Source: Rotaria sp. Silwood1 (Eukaryota; Rotifera; Eurotatoria; Philodinida; Philodinidae). Taken from it: DNA of 64,000 nucleotides. The position numbers and the translations under genes are program-made. Below are positions 22,314-36,823 of this stretch, one piece after another (the first letter of the stretch is position 1; each line of letters opens with the position of its first letter). The stretch lies in assembly GCA_905250075.1 (NCBI GenBank), contig CAJNOP010000034.1, positions 479,043-543,042 of the forward strand, in the 5' to 3' direction. The notes below the pieces were generated by a model. It searched no databases and had not been told where the DNA came from. It saw only the letters and a list, made by a program, of their open reading frames with translations.

Positions 22314-22661
22314 TCACTTGGCCGACAACTCATTTTGTCGACAAAATTTACCCATATCTTAGTCTGCTAAACCTGATAATTTCCAGGGTACATCATGAGG
22401 ATGAGGGTGGGCTGTGAGGATGCGGGTAGAGTAAGGGCGCGGGGTAAGTTGTGAGGGGTGCAGTTGGAGTCAGGGTGAGGGTGAAGGGGATGACCATCAC
22501 TCCAACTGCACCTCTCACAGATCATCCTGGACCCTCGCTCTGCCTGCATCCTCACAGCTCATCCTGACCTTCATCCTTATGATGCACCCTGGAAACTATC
22601 AGGTTTAGTAGACTAAGATATGAGCAAATTTTGTCAGCCAAACAATTTGTCGGCCAAGTGA
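22314..22661. mobile_element. Foldback MITE, 348 bp
   Basis: Both ends read TCACTTGGCCGACAA inward. The two arms stay alignable for at least 120 bp: shared blocks GACAAAATTT, CATATCTTAGTCT, CTAAACCTGATA and TTTCCAGGGT, then GA/GT-rich GCTGTGAGGATGC. A second inner pairing around GTGCAGTTGGAGT reaches almost to the centre near 22490, so the unit is practically one long imperfect hairpin. There is no coding capacity. A target duplication is not clear from the flanks. It belongs with non-autonomous DNA transposons of unknown superfamily. Confidence 0.8.
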
Positions 22662-25600
22662 TCCGGACCTGTTAATTGGTGGGCTTTTCCTTTGTTTTTA
22701 TTTGACACATTCGTTGCAGAAATTTTATGCTTTTTCTCAATATAGAAATCTTCATTGTCTGTCGGAATACACATATTCAAATGATATTCAATCAGTGAAC
22801 ACGCATAAATTATTTCTTGTTGCACAATATTGACACCATAGTAACTTTCATAGTTAGCTCAATTTAAGAGATAAGAGATTATGATGATGCCAATATTTAC
22901 TATCTATAGGGACAAAATATACGTTGCAATATGTTTCTGATAAAAAGGCCCAATGATATGTGTCTGTATTTATACTATTAGCACATACATGGAAAAGTAA
23001 ACTCATTAGTAGGGATTCCAAGTGATATTAGATAAACTCATCAGTAAATTATGGCATGTTCATTAATCATTCAAATAATACTGATCATTCCTTAATAATA
23101 CACTATTTCTATTTTTAGATTAATTGATAATTCATTAAACGTTCTTGTTTACACTAAATGTAATTTCTTTTTATGATTATCGATATATATTTTATGTATT
23201 TAATTGTTGAATTACTTGTCTATATCGGTCCACTGGTATTTTATTTCATCCTTTGCTTTTTAGTTTTTTTTTTATAGAGATCTGATTTATGATAATATTC
23301 ATAAATAATCGATCGATTGCTTTCAATAAGTTATTTGGTTTATTGAAGGCACATAAGCGCATTGAATTTGACTCGATGTTTAAATATTGTATCGTTATGT
23401 TTGTCACTTGGTCATTCGGTTAAATTTTCAATTGATTGCATAGTTTTCTTCCAAATAGTATTCCATCATTATTTATGTTTTTTATCCAAGGTTGATTTCT
23501 GATTAGGCTAGTCTCTTACTATTCGTCGTATTATTCAATTACGATTACCAAATGTTGTAAGACATCTTGATCGCCAGTGGAATAATTTCTGATTACTTTT
23601 CTTGTAATTGTTATCAAATTCGATTTACAGCGTTAATTGCATAGCAATTATGTGCTATTAAATTCATACGAAGTTTGAATACAAAACTTCTTGCAGATAA
23701 ACTGTGATATTTTTCTTTTTGACTTTATTATCAAGATTTTGGTCGATGGGGCAAAAAAAAACATCATATTTTGACAAAAACAAAGTTATTGGCATTCATT
23801 TTTACCTAGATTTACTCTTTCAAGCATAATGTCAAAATGCATTATAAATTGCTGATATTGAAGTTAAACAGAAAGTGATTGCCCATACAATCGATTTGAA
23901 ATAATAGGTATTCTAATGACTATCTTTTAGAATCTATAGCAGATAATTAGCACAGAACGCATGGATATAACTTATTTTCTGTAAAAAAAATTAGTTGTGA
24001 TGACTCAGAAAAGAATGGTTGATGAGAAAAAAGCTACTCAAAAACAAAAAATTTTCTCGCACAAAATCCCTCACGTAAACATTTCGTCGAAAAGATTTTT
24101 ACTTTCGAAAATTCACGTCCTATACATCGTTCGATGCAGCTTCTCATGCTCATTGTGAATCTGTCATTACTTTTGTTTAAAAGTGTTCTGAATTCGAGAC
24201 AACTGTAGAAATTTCTAAAAATGAAGATTTTTTGACACAGTTATGTCTCTTTTCAGCAGCATTAGTGCAATTTATAACATTCATAGTGAGAAGAATTATC
24301 TTTGAAACTCATTTAGATTGGAGCTATGAAAATATGCGGAAGATTACTTTAATGAAGACATCTTTTTGGATAAACACACAGACAGTTCACTTGTTTCAAT
24401 GAAGAAGAGATAAAAAATAAGCTATTTACGTAAAGTCAGTAGAGCAGACGCTCTAATGTCACAATATATACCATTTACTCGCCTACTCTTCTTATCTTTC
24501 CTGAAAAAAGCGAAGTTTTTATGGAGGTCACTGAGACATAACTTTATTATGTGACCAAGTTTTTTTCAGTAAATTAAGAAGTCGAAATAGATTCTTTCAC
24601 TTCGTTCAATGTGTCATCAGTCAAAGTAACTCAACATTATTCAACCTATCAATAAGCTAATGTTCATATTTTCACCAAATGTCTAATTGATTGTTTCATA
24701 AGAAATCTGCTACATATGTTTGCATTATTTTTTATACGTCTTCATTTAATAAAATTTTTCTATCTATTGTTCTAAAATGCAATACAATGGAAATTATGAT
24801 TATACATGATCTTTTTCGTAAGAAATCTATGAATTATTTTGCGGACAGCTGTAAATAAGAAAACGATATTTAATGCTTTCCTGACATCTTACTAGTTTCA
24901 ATGGAACACGATTATTTCTCATTTTAATGAAATGAGAACTATGTTTGCTTTTCCTTATCACTTATTAATTAGCAGATATTAAAACTTATTAAAACATATA
25001 AGCTCTTTATCATAATTGAAACTAACATGACAGCTTATTATAAAAACTGAAAAAGAAAAAGAAATTTCAACATCACGAATTAGAATTATAATGAATTTAA
25101 TTCAGAGACAATATTGGATTGGTTAACGAAGCCAAGAGATGTTAGAGATAGCAACGAACATAATGGTTATACGCATTAATCAAACATCACTACAATATTT
25201 TCTTTATCATATCAACTAATCAGCAAGTATTCATTCTTATGGAGTTCACATCTATTTTACAAGAATAATAGTGAATGTAAGTTTGATTGAAGCTTTCATA
25301 CATTGTTTTAGTCACACCAACGAAAACAAGAATCAAGTAGTATAGTTTTCTTTCCACTAGTCAGATGTTGTCTTAGCAAAAAAACATACATTGGAGCAAA
25401 ATAAAACGCATCTTTTTGAATCTTTTGACAGATTCCATGAAATTTTTAATATCGGTAATGCATTTTGTAACGTTTTCAAATAGATTTGACTCGAGCTGTA
25501 TATGAAAATTAAAAATTTTATGGCTGATGTTGATGATAATGTTTAATAATATACTGATGTATCATACTTGATGATCATTCAACGATATTTCATATCTGAT

Positions 25601-26248
25601 AAATTCAAAAAAATCATGAATTAATTGAATTCAGACTTAAGATAGGAATCAATATGAGTATTTTCGAATACATCAAAATACATATATAAGTATCTTTCTT
25701 GAACTAGAATTCATTAACATATAGAAGGAATGATGATTAAAAACTTCGTCAAAACACTTTCTCGACAACTTAATACCACTATTAGTGACAGTTTATGCTC
25801 GTAATACAGCTTCTGGAAAGAAAAAAACAACTACCTATTATTACAGTAAACTTCAAGTGACATGTCACTTGAAACGACGACATCTATAGAGTTCAACATA
25901 AACTTTTAATTACTTTTACAATAAATTGATTTTTTATTTAAAATTACTTTTTTTTAATTTCTTATTTTTTTTTCATATCATATTAAAAAATAATTTGTTA
26001 TAGATTTTACCTATGACCTGATCAAGAAATCAAGAAAAAGGAAATATCTTAAGAGGCATTAGTCCCTACATAATGTCTGATGACATTTTTTGTCGTCATG
26101 CTCTTTCCTTTTTCGTTCTTAAAAAAAAAAAGAAAACCGCATATTCATCATGTTTTCTTTTTCAGATCTATTTTTTATATTGTTTAATATATGTCATGGA
26201 ACAGTGTACTATTCGTATGTTTGATTATCGTTATTATTGTATGAAATA
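22662..26248. other. 3.6-kb AT-rich desert
   Basis: No frame with coding character on either strand and no repeat I can define. It marks the boundary between the accessory block to the left and the host-gene block to the right. Regulatory DNA or the 5' exons of the next gene could be hidden here. I looked for a basic helix-loop-helix exon and did not find one. Confidence 0.4.
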
Positions 26249-29200
26249 ATGGTTGAACCCGAGAAAAAAGGTTTGCAAAAACAGAATTCTTTTATAAGAA
26301 CGGAAAAAAAAGAAAATGAATTTTCTAATCTAGATAATTCACATAATCTTGAAGATACAGTTCGAAATCTTCGAGAAGAAAATGCAAAACTTTTACAATT
26401 ACTTCGTTCTCGTAAATATTCTTATCATTTTTTTTTTTTTTTAAATCAAAAAAAAAGTTTTTCTTTATTATATTCAGAAGGACTGTTGTTTGATGCACCA
26501 ACAGTAATTGATGGAAAAACAAATGAATCAGCAAATATAACATTTGATAATTCTGATATAACATTAACAACAAATTCAATAAATACAACAAATCAAATAA
26601 CACATCAACATGTTAATAATCATGGTCCAATAAATCAACAAAATTATTCTGGTCAAATAGTTCATGGTAATCAATCTAATATAACACCTAATTTTAATAC
26701 AGTTATTCAAACAACAACACAACCATTTGTACAAAATAATTCTAACACACTTGTACAAAATAATACAAATTTAATACAACCAATTAATTTAGTCAATTTT
26801 AATAATGTTAGTTTAGATTCTATACAATCATTTTTTGCTTCACAAAATAATCTTGTTTACTTATCTCAAACATCTTCCTCGTCAACAACAACAACAACGA
26901 CGACCACAACATCAAATATGAAATTTAATAATGAATCTGAACAACATCAAATATCTATTCGACCAAAACCATCGATTATTCCACAACAATCAGAATTGAC
27001 ATCTGTTTTACCGAAAGTTAAAAATGAATATTATGAAAATATATCAAGACAAATATCATCATCAAATAGTGAAACGACTAATTTACTTGATAATGATTTA
27101 AATCATAAGCAACCAAGACCTATTCGTCCTAAACCATCATCTAGGAATAATTCCTTACAGGTAATTTGAAAATATTATTATCTCAAATTTAAAAATAATT
27201 AATCACCATGAGAGCTTAACGTTTGTTTTTTCTTTGAAAGAAAATTTGACTGGTATATTTCATTGAATTATCTTGAAAAATGTCATTTTGAATGATCTTG
27301 TATTGAATCTAAAATGAGTTTGTAGTGTATCATTAAATATAGAAGAAATGCTTTAGATAAAAATGAAGATCAGCTTGAAAAAATTCAGAATTTTCAATAG
27401 GTCTAATCGTCTACGCAATTTAAAGGTAATTTCTATCTGTATTAATAAGATATCATCACAGATTCTAGTAACTTCTTGTGTACTTAAATATTATAAACTA
27501 ATGAGAAGCATTAGAAAAAGAATTGAAGTGAAACTTTATGAATATATTCATGATAACCTACTTGCCATTTTCACGTTCATTACGATAATTTTCTTGAACA
27601 AGCTAATACCATAGCAGAAATTTGATTGTTGAAATTTCTACACATGTTCGTTGCTTACAATAGCGTCTATGTTTTACATAAATTTTCTACTCTAGAAGGG
27701 TAACTTGAACTTCCACCAGAACGAATATGTATTTTTGAGAAAAAAGATACATAGTATGCAGTGCTACAGTACTTGCAACAAGTGTTACTACCAGATAAAA
27801 GGTACATTAATTTCAAATCAATTACCTGATATGTGGCTATATAGAGAGCTCAATAAATCCTAGTCGCAAGTAGCAACCTGAGGTCGATAGACCATAATGC
27901 AAAGGGTTTACGATGAAAATATTGGTATTTCAATTATTTAAATACGTTAATCTCGATTTTCTTATTAACAAATAAAGTTTTGTATCTCTGATGTGGGAAT
28001 TACTCAAAGACTACTTTATAAATCAGACAAACTAGAATCGTTTGACACGAAACATTTATTAGTGAGAGAAGCAGTACTGAGATGTTGAATGAAGGGTCCA
28101 ACGTTATGAAATTTGTTTCCTATGTTGAAATATCCTCTTCTAAAGAAATATTCTATGTTGATCTTCTAGTTTGTGCATATGAAGACTAATCAGATCATAA
28201 TTAGTTCTTGCGATCAGAGTTCAGTCTGCTCTCTATGTAGTGAAATTATTAGACTGAAGAATTAAAATTTAGTTACTTTTTACTTAGTAGCTGTACTTTT
28301 TGGGATTCTTGTATAACCAAAGACTCCGAAAGTGTCAATTTGATCTTTGAAGAACGTTGGTTTCACACTGAATAATATTACTGAAATTAGTTTATATCGA
28401 ACAGTTATGAATACTAGGTTCAATCAATATATGTTCGAAATTGTACCTTGCTCATTAATTTTAAAAGATATATGAATTCAATTCTTATAATAAAATTCTT
28501 TTCATGAAAAAGCGTTTGAATAAAATATAATTTGACTTACTTTCTATGCGACTTTTAATTATTTATATTAAACTATCAGATAAATCTAATGAAATATTGT
28601 ATTGTTGAAACATGCTTTTAATTTAATTTCTTTTATTTATTTAAGGTTTATGCTCCTGTTGTTCTCAATGAAACAAAACCTACGATGACAAATGTCCTTA
28701 CACCACCATCATTAATTAATAATACAACTACATCATCAACAGTATCTTTACTTTCTCCATCAAGATCTTTTGATGAACATCATATGGATTTATCTCCTCA
28801 ATTCATTCAGTCGAAATCAATAGATTTATCAGTTCCGCCAACTAATAACCTTCTAACAACAACGACAACAACAACAACAAAAAAATCTAATAAAAGTGCT
28901 ATGCGTAATCGTAAAAAAACTTCTACACCATCTGTAATTGTTCCATCAAATAATTCAACATTAATTCCTATTGCTCCTAATCCGGGTCGACCATTAGCAC
29001 CAGCACCAATCAATGTTCAACGTATTGTAACAACAAATAAACGTTCAATAACAAATAAAAAATCCAATTCAAAAACATTTATTGAATATCATGGTGAAAG
29101 TATAATTCAACAAAATTCATCACCAACAAATTCATTTGCTGAATCAATATCTGGTTTAATGCAAAATTTTGATCAAGAATTAATGGCATCTAATTTTTTA

Positions 29201-32200
29201 TCACAACCACCAACAACAAATATTCTTTCAAATGATTCATCAAGAAATGTAAATATAATTCGAACATTAGATAATATTGATGTACGGCAAATCATCAATA
29301 CAACAATACAACGAAATGATTCATATTCAATGCCAACACTAGATGAATTTAATGATCGACTTGATCATGAAACAAGTCAAACAATACAAGATTATAATGT
29401 TGATAATGAACAAATAACATCATTTATGAATGAAGAAGATATGCATTTTGCTGAAATGAATTTTGATGAAAATACATTTTTGAAACAATTTGATTTAGAT
29501 GATGCAGGAATTAAATTAAATGTTCCTTCGGAACAAAATATTTTCACTAGTCTTTTAACAAGTAATCATCATCTAAATGCTTCGGTGGAACAATCACATC
29601 CACTACCATTACCTCCTCCTCCACCACCTCCTCCAGTTTATCCAGGTTCATCATTAATTAATAATAATATCTTTACAACTGTTGTTCCATTGGGTTTGCA
29701 ACAACAATCATCAAATACTAATACATTTAATAATAATAATAATACATCTAGATTTTTACCGGAAGAAGGTGTTCAATTAACGTAAGTTTCATAAATTTCA
29801 AACAAATGCTATTTGTAGAGAAAGACAAAGTCTCTGCAAAGGGTTCATTTTTTCTAATGTTCTATATTCGATTTTTGTTTATTACTTTTCATATTTTTGA
29901 TACAGTAGATTCGAAAGAATAAAAATTCAAGTTGAAGAGATCCTTTCGTTATCACTTTGCTTGTCATCTGATTGCTTAAGATTTATTTAAGATAGAATTC
30001 TACTAAGAGAATCTTATCTCAATAGATAGGTCTTATAGAGACAGAAGAAAACCACAAAGAATTTGTGTTTACAGGTACTTCTCAGACCGAAAATTGAATA
30101 ATATCTCTAAAAAAACACGATTCAGTCCTTGACAAAATCAGAAAGAAATGCGTCCCAAAAGCCAAAACCAGCAGTTGTTATTTTAATCTATTAACGATAG
30201 AAGAAACCCGTCAGCTATTTCGACTTATACAAGCGGAAATTTAAAGAACGTAACTACAAATAAATTATACCACTCGTTTAGCTTAAGGAAATTTGCAATC
30301 ATAAATGAACTCTGTTTAATAGATTGTCCAAACGTAACACTACCATAGTGTTTTTTCGATCAATTTCGAAGCACTTCTGATGCTAAGAAATATTTTGGTT
30401 TCATAGATAATCGTTTTTCTATGTATCTAATCATTTTATACAAGAATACAGTTGCTACAAATACAAAGTGCATTTTGTAGAAAACAAAATTCTATATCGA
30501 ATGGTACATCACTCAGGATATTTTGAAAAAATTTCTTGGTTAGAAAATTGAAAAAACGGTTTTTGAAATTTTTAAAATTCAGTTTTCGATGCCAACATCC
30601 AGTTTTTTTTTTACAGAAAAAATGTCAAAATCGTAATTAGCGTGAAAAACTGCGTCTAATAATACATTCAGATTTTCTAACTTCAAAAAAAATTTACTCT
30701 CAAAAACTTGATTAGTGAAATATCGCGTTACATGAACAAGTCTATAAGTAGAAGTGGAAAAAGAAATATTTAAATAGAAATTTTTCATGTACTTCTGTCT
30801 AGAGAAAAAAAACCTGAGTTTTGCTTGAATTGAAAGTACGGATAAGAAAAGTAAAGAATTAATCGTATAGCGAACTCTATTCATGCGAAATTTGATAGCA
30901 ACAGTTGATATTGAAGGTAGTCTAACAGAAAACATGGAATTAGTTGATGAATTCCTTAAAATAACTGTAATTCAAGAAGAAGAAGAGAAGCTAATGATCA
31001 CAAATTATTTTCGATTTTTTCGCTTGACTGTCAATAAAACGCTGCCGAATAAGATAAGACGAATCTCAAATACACTTTACTACTTTGTACGATATCCTTG
31101 TAAGCTTGATTACATGAGATGAAATCAATAAAATGAAAAATAAACCTTCTCTTCAATGTAATTCTTATTATTGATTAAAAAATGAAGTAAATTCCCTAGA
31201 CTAGAAAAACAAAGAAATATATATATATAAACTTAATAAAGTTTTGCTCCAAACCTTTTTGAATATAAATTATGCAATATTTTATTCAGAGAGATTCCTT
31301 TGAAAATATTAAATTCATCTCCGAAGGAATGCTGCATTCTCATTTTCCGTGCTAGATAAAACAGTACATTTTATTCGAATAAATTTCTCTTTAAAGGTAT
31401 TTTTTTGAACATAACTCTTTATCTATTACTATTAGAATTATTTAGTTTTAAGGAGAAATCAAACGCGCTTATTATTTTTTTCCTTGAAGCACGATTTAAA
31501 AGCAGTGTTGCAGCATATAAATGAAAATTTAAACTATGACATACAATCTCAGATCGTATATCAATAACGTCTTGTTATAATATATGAACTAGTTTCTTAT
31601 TGGATTTCTGGAAAATGAAGTGAAAGGATAGCGAAAAAATGTGTCTCAAAATAGAGAGAATAAAACAATATTTTTGTGATTAGTAATAACAACTACATCA
31701 TGTGTCTTATTTTATTTTCGAAGAAATTTCACTAACAGGTTTTTTTTGTTTCTATATTTTAGTGCCCGTCATATTGAACCAAGTCAAGTAGCAACTTATG
31801 AATCAGTAAAATATCAAGATATTCTTGATGATTTAGTAACTGTAACTGATCAAGATGTATTAAGTCATGTTCAAGCTGCTGCTGCTGCTAATGATACAAC
31901 AGTAATTTCAAGCGATTTTTCATTTGCTTTACTTGAAGCAACGAATGAAATAATAAAAACAACAGAAATTCCAGGTGCAGAAGAAACTGCATCGGCTTTT
32001 GTTGATTTACAATATTTTTATCCTATTGAACAAGAACAAGAATTATTACAAAAACAATTAGAACAATGTGACCAAAACGAAGAACAAGAAACATCTGTTA
32101 TTCTTGAAGAAAAATATACAAATGAAATAATTTCATCTGCAGAATCACCAAAATCTGATGAGAATCCAACAATAACTGATCTTACATCAATTATACAAAT

Positions 32201-35200
32201 AAATCAAACGCATACACCATCTCCTATTAAAGAAGAAACAGCACCAACTATTGATTATGATGTTCTTCTTCCTCCTCCTCCTCCTCCTCCATCACCACCA
32301 CCACCACCACCACCACCACTACCGACAACAACCACACCTGAATTTCCAACTTCATTTGAGAATATTTCTCGAAAAGCATGTATTATTTTTGAACCAATAT
32401 TATCTCCAACAAATTCTCTTTCTCCAATACATCCTCCATCTCCAATAAATGCTTTATCGTCAATAAAATCATCACAGGATGAAATGATTCTTGATTCTGG
32501 TTGTTTAGTGAATTCATTTATTGAAAAATCAAATACATTGAATAATGATCAACTTGAAGAATTGTTAAATGAAACATCTAATAATCAATATGAAATCATT
32601 GAAAATCAAGGTCATACATCTCCTGCAACGGATTTAACAATTGAAAATCTCGATCAATTAGTCGAACAAATTGAACAACCCATAAAAAAAGTTCTAGAAA
32701 AAAATTTTTATCATTATCAAAAACTTTATCATGAAAATTTGAAGAGAAAACCCAAAGAACAGTATTCACCGATTCCATCTGTTAAATTAAAACTTCATTC
32801 AATTTATCCAAAACATAAAACGAAACGAAAACCATGTTCTTCACCAGTTCGTCTGGCAGAAGATGTTCGACCACCATTAAAAATTAAAATTCGTACAAAA
32901 TTACCACCACCTCCTCCGCCTCTATCTCCGCCACCACCACTACCTCCTCCTCCTCCTCCAGTTACTCCTCCACCAATTTCGAAAGAAAAACCATCAGTAC
33001 CAAAAATTAAAATACGTAAACCAATTAAAAAGCCTAAACGTAAAAAAGCATCAACACCTTCAATCGACGATCAATTAGAACATGAAGCAAAACTTTCGTT
33101 AAAAACTGAATATGCTGGTTTAACACGTTTTGAACAATCATTAGCTCAACTTTATCATCGACAATCATCACCAGATACACAAATTCCTCCAACACCAGGA
33201 GAAAATGAAGATCTAACTATTCTTCCTAATAAACAAGATACGCCACCAACAAATGAAACAAAATTAAATTCAACATCGCCATTAAATCATAATAAAAAAT
33301 TATCACATTTATTAAATTACGATGATGAACCATTAAATAATAATACATTTATAACACCACCACCAGATATTGATATAAATGTTCAACAACAAAAAACTTC
33401 GAATGATATCTATCAAAATTCCAAGAAAAATAAAAAATCTCAACAAAATTCTTTTATCAATAGAGAATATTATTCATTATCAAGAAATACACAAGTACTA
33501 CCAAGATCACAACCACCATCAATGCATATTGATCCATATACACAATCTTATCATCATTTTGATCCAAGAACAACACCATTTTTTAATTTTCCTTTTCATA
33601 ATCCATTCATGAATCCACATCCAACAACAGCATCAACACATTTTCATCATAATTCGATGAAATATCATTATCCAACTCATAGTTATCCAACACACCAACA
33701 ACAATATTCCTATCATCCACATTTGCAATCACAACAACAGTATAATAATTCGAACTATATGTGTAAGTTTAAATAAAATTCTTTTTTTTAAACAACAATA
33801 TAGAAAATACTTAGCCGTCATTAAAATGTCATAATGAATAATGCAATGAATTTTATTTAGAGTTAGTTTTTTAAGATTTTATTTGTAGAACAGTACTTCC
33901 GCCATTTTCATTTGGGTATATATCAATATGTAATATTCGATCAACATACTAGAGTAGGTTTTCGATGAGCTAATGAGACAGTCGTTCGAAGTAATTCGTC
34001 ATTGTTAAGCTCATATGGTGAATATTTAAAGAGACAGAATTTCTAGATTAGAATTTCCACAAAAAGAGTCAGATTCATAGAGGTTTTCTACCGAATGATG
34101 ACAACTTTGTTGGGTTCTTTCCACAATAAGCGAATTGAAACTCTGGAGACGAAATATATTTTTTATTTATAGGCTCCTTGACAATGTTTCTGAGGAATTA
34201 AATGTTATGAATTAAGATCAGCATATCTTAGACTTTTCGAATAAATGGGCTTAGATATTCTATCTGAGTTTTTGTTCGTGAGTAATGAAGGAATTTTGTC
34301 TTATAAATAAATCCGATGATTTTTAGAATATTTTGAAAGCTTTACGTAATATGATTCATTTCTTCTAAAAATATTTAGTATGCTAAAAAAATTTCGATTC
34401 GTCGAGCTCTTTCGTAAATTGAATCAGATTTTGAACATTGAATACTTCAAAAAAGAATCAATCATTATTAATGTATTTACCAAATTTTCTTAAGATGATG
34501 AAATCTCTACATAAATAGTATTTCAGATCAAAAATTCTTTATTTAATTTTTCTCTTAATATTTCATTGTCGGATAAAAATCCAACAAAACTTATAATTCT
34601 GTAAAGAAAAATCTATGATCTGAAATCCATTTGCAATTAACATCGTTTAAAGGTTCTCTGAATATGTTCATCGTAGAAGCTCAAAAACAATATATTAATT
34701 CAGGTAGTACTATCGTTATCTTAGCCGTGATAAGACTCCGATTTGGCATATATCAAATGTGCCATTACAGTGGCATTCAAGTATTTATAATAGAAGCAAT
34801 ATTTAAATCTTGAGCTTAAGTTTTATATACAAACATGCATTATCGTCTGTAGAAATATCAAGTACTAGGACATGATCATAATCTCAAAACAGTCTGCTAT
34901 AAATTTGTTGAAGCGTTTGATTCGTCTCAGTATTTGATGCCCTAAACTGATCAGAACATTTAATATTTGAACATCTTACTTTGTTAAAACTAAACATTTG
35001 ACGATTATGAATAGTTCATTAATCACGTATCGATCAATATATAATGATTTTATATTGAAACTCTTAAAATATTTTGACTATTAAATTATTGATCTATCTG
35101 AATAATTTATGATTCAATGTAATTAGACTATACTACATTACATATTACATAAGCTATATTCTAATTGAAAAAGAAAATTTGCAAGATAGAATAAATCTTG

Positions 35201-35439
35201 ACATTTATTATTTTACTTTTTTTTTTGAGAAAGAGAAATAATCTATAGAAATAGATGAATGAAATGAATAATCAACGAACAAGATAAAGTATATTATTCT
35301 TCATATCAATAATAAAGAAGCTTCTTCTTATATTTATAAATGATGTCCAATGATTTTCAAAAATTATCAAGAATTTAATAAGTATTTACTTTCTTTTCTT
35401 CTTTTAGCTTCTCATGATCATCATTCATTCGACAGATAG
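26249..35439 (+). CDS. Large low-complexity nuclear-type protein, five exons; weak USF3-like N-terminus
   Basis: Exons 26249-26411, 26478-27160, 28646-29781, 31763-33762 and 35408-35439 (4014 nt, 1337 aa). Introns are 66, 1485, 1981 and 1645 nt, all GT-AG with agreeing phases. The 66-nt intron is frame-neutral, so the unspliced frame stays open. Residues about 35-55 form a short coiled coil (LEDTVRNLREENAKLLQLL) followed by LLFDAPTVIDGK. This order resembles the region after the helix-loop-helix of vertebrate USF3 (KIAA2018), but the bHLH itself is absent, so I treat the link as a guess. The rest is Asn/Ser/Thr/Gln-rich, with an acidic stretch near residues 540-580 (NEEDMHFAEMNFDENTF), two poly-Pro blocks near 827 and 1041, basic patches KIKIRKPIKKPKRKK, and a His/Gln/Tyr-rich tail. 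These suit a transcriptional scaffold. If the last donor is not used the protein ends seven residues differently at 33776. Confidence 0.6.
27161..28645 (+). other. Intron 2 of the large low-complexity gene
   Basis: Starts GTAATT and ends TTTAAG. AT-rich; an 83-codon frame at 27363 has no coding character. No repeat or RNA gene is seen. Confidence 0.55.
29782..31762 (+). other. Intron 3 of the large low-complexity gene
   Basis: Starts GTAAGT and ends CTATATTTTAG. Contains AT-rich sequence, a short (AT)n run near 31219-31228 and chance open frames on both strands (for example minus 30579-30935). No element is identifiable. Confidence 0.55.
33763..35407 (+). other. Intron 4 of the large low-complexity gene (provisional)
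   Basis: Strong donor GTAAGT at 33763 and acceptor TTTCTTCTTTTAG at 35407. If it is not spliced, this is 3' UTR after a stop at 33774-33776. No gene or repeat inside. Confidence 0.45.
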
Positions 35440-36823
35440 CATCTTCTACTCTTGTTTCATATTTCCGATTATTTTTCAAACAATCGTCGATTTGACAATC
35501 GACAAGCGCAGATACTTCATAGTGTATATCTGTTCCAGTGACTTGTATTAGATTTTTGTTTTCTTCTTTCTCTTTGATATATGTATTAATATTCTCTATT
35601 GATGGTCACAATGAATTGGAAAAATATCGAATAAAAAAAAGTTGTGTCTATCGTTGTTTGCATTTTTTTAAAAATGTAATATGTATGAGGAGTGAAATCT
35701 TTTTTGTTTATCTCTTGGTATTATTCTTTATATATGAATTAAAAAAAAAAGTATTTTTGTTTTCTTGATGTATTCAATTCTTTGTTTTTCTTTCGTTTTT
35801 TTTACTTCCGAGCAACGATGACAATATGTATTGTTGTGTGTTTTTTTCTTTTGTGTACAGTTGAGATATTCTGTCTTGTTATTTATATTTCGGATATGTA
35901 TTTAATAAAAATGCGAAGTATATATATAGAATATATGCATATATATATATATATAAGTATTTCTGATCTTTGTTCTCCTTCGAATGTATCCTTTTAGTCT
36001 TGTTCAAAAATCAAAAAAAAAAGATTATATACTAGTCCTCCCTGCCTTTTTTTCCATTGTATACATAACTACAGATCTCTGTTGTTTTTTTCCTATATTA
36101 CTTTAAATGTCTCCTACAGTGCCTATTGTTTATTGTAATACTAGACTAGCCGTTTGCCTTGTACAAACGATGAATCTCAGTACGAATCAAATACTTAATG
36201 ACGATGATGATGATGATGATGATGATGACATATAACTTCCTAAACGAGTTGTCTGTATTCTTATCTTTGTACAGAAGATTATTGTTTTTCTTTTGTTTTT
36301 CTTTCAATTCTATGTTTGTATTTTGTTCTCTTCATATGAATTCTTTTTCGTTTGTTGTTTTTTTTGTTCAATATATGCGCGCGTATATGAATGTGTGCCA
36401 AGCCGTTGAGCTCAAAAAATAAAAATCTCAATTCAGACAAATTAATATTAAGGAAAGAATTGAAATTATCAGATTGTCATGAATTATTTGCAAGCTTCAA
36501 GATGAAACATAAGGATAATATTTTCTTCAAATGGATGCAATGAGAATATACAGAACATACCAGAGATTAGAAACATGGAAATAAGTCATTCAATGAGATT
36601 TACATTCGGAAAAGATATTCATTATGTAACACAAGATGGTAATGAAAGTTTTTAATAGCAAATATCAATCAAGAAACTTTATCAAAACTCATATCGTTTT
36701 CAAACAAACAATTCAATAACTTAGAATAATTTAGTTTTTCAGGTCTTCTGAATAAAGATATACTTTGATCTTTGTTGATAGTACTTGATGTTACTAGTTA
36801 ATATTAATAAAATTCTGACTATC
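35440..36823. other. Probable 3' UTR and intergenic DNA
   Basis: Pyrimidine-rich, T-run-rich DNA with an (AT)n tract at about 35939-35955 and AATAAA near 36418 that could end the preceding transcript. Open frames here are products of low complexity. Confidence 0.4.
36199..36230. repeat. (GAT)n microsatellite
   Basis: About nine nearly perfect GAT/ATG triplets, following ACGATGATGATG. It lies in presumed 3' UTR or intergenic DNA. Confidence 0.9.

Noticed and set aside
22367-22825. Two minus frames of about 62 codons
   Set aside because: The first lies in the MITE arms and the second runs across its right boundary; neither has a motif.
28807-29013. Minus frame rich in Val
   Set aside because: Antisense of ACA/ACG repeats in exon 3 of the large gene.
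30579-30935. 118-codon minus frame
   Set aside because: Inside intron 3, with no coding bias and no homologue recognised.
32251-32448. Frame with poly-His
   Set aside because: Out-of-frame reading of the CCA/CCT-rich poly-Pro codons.
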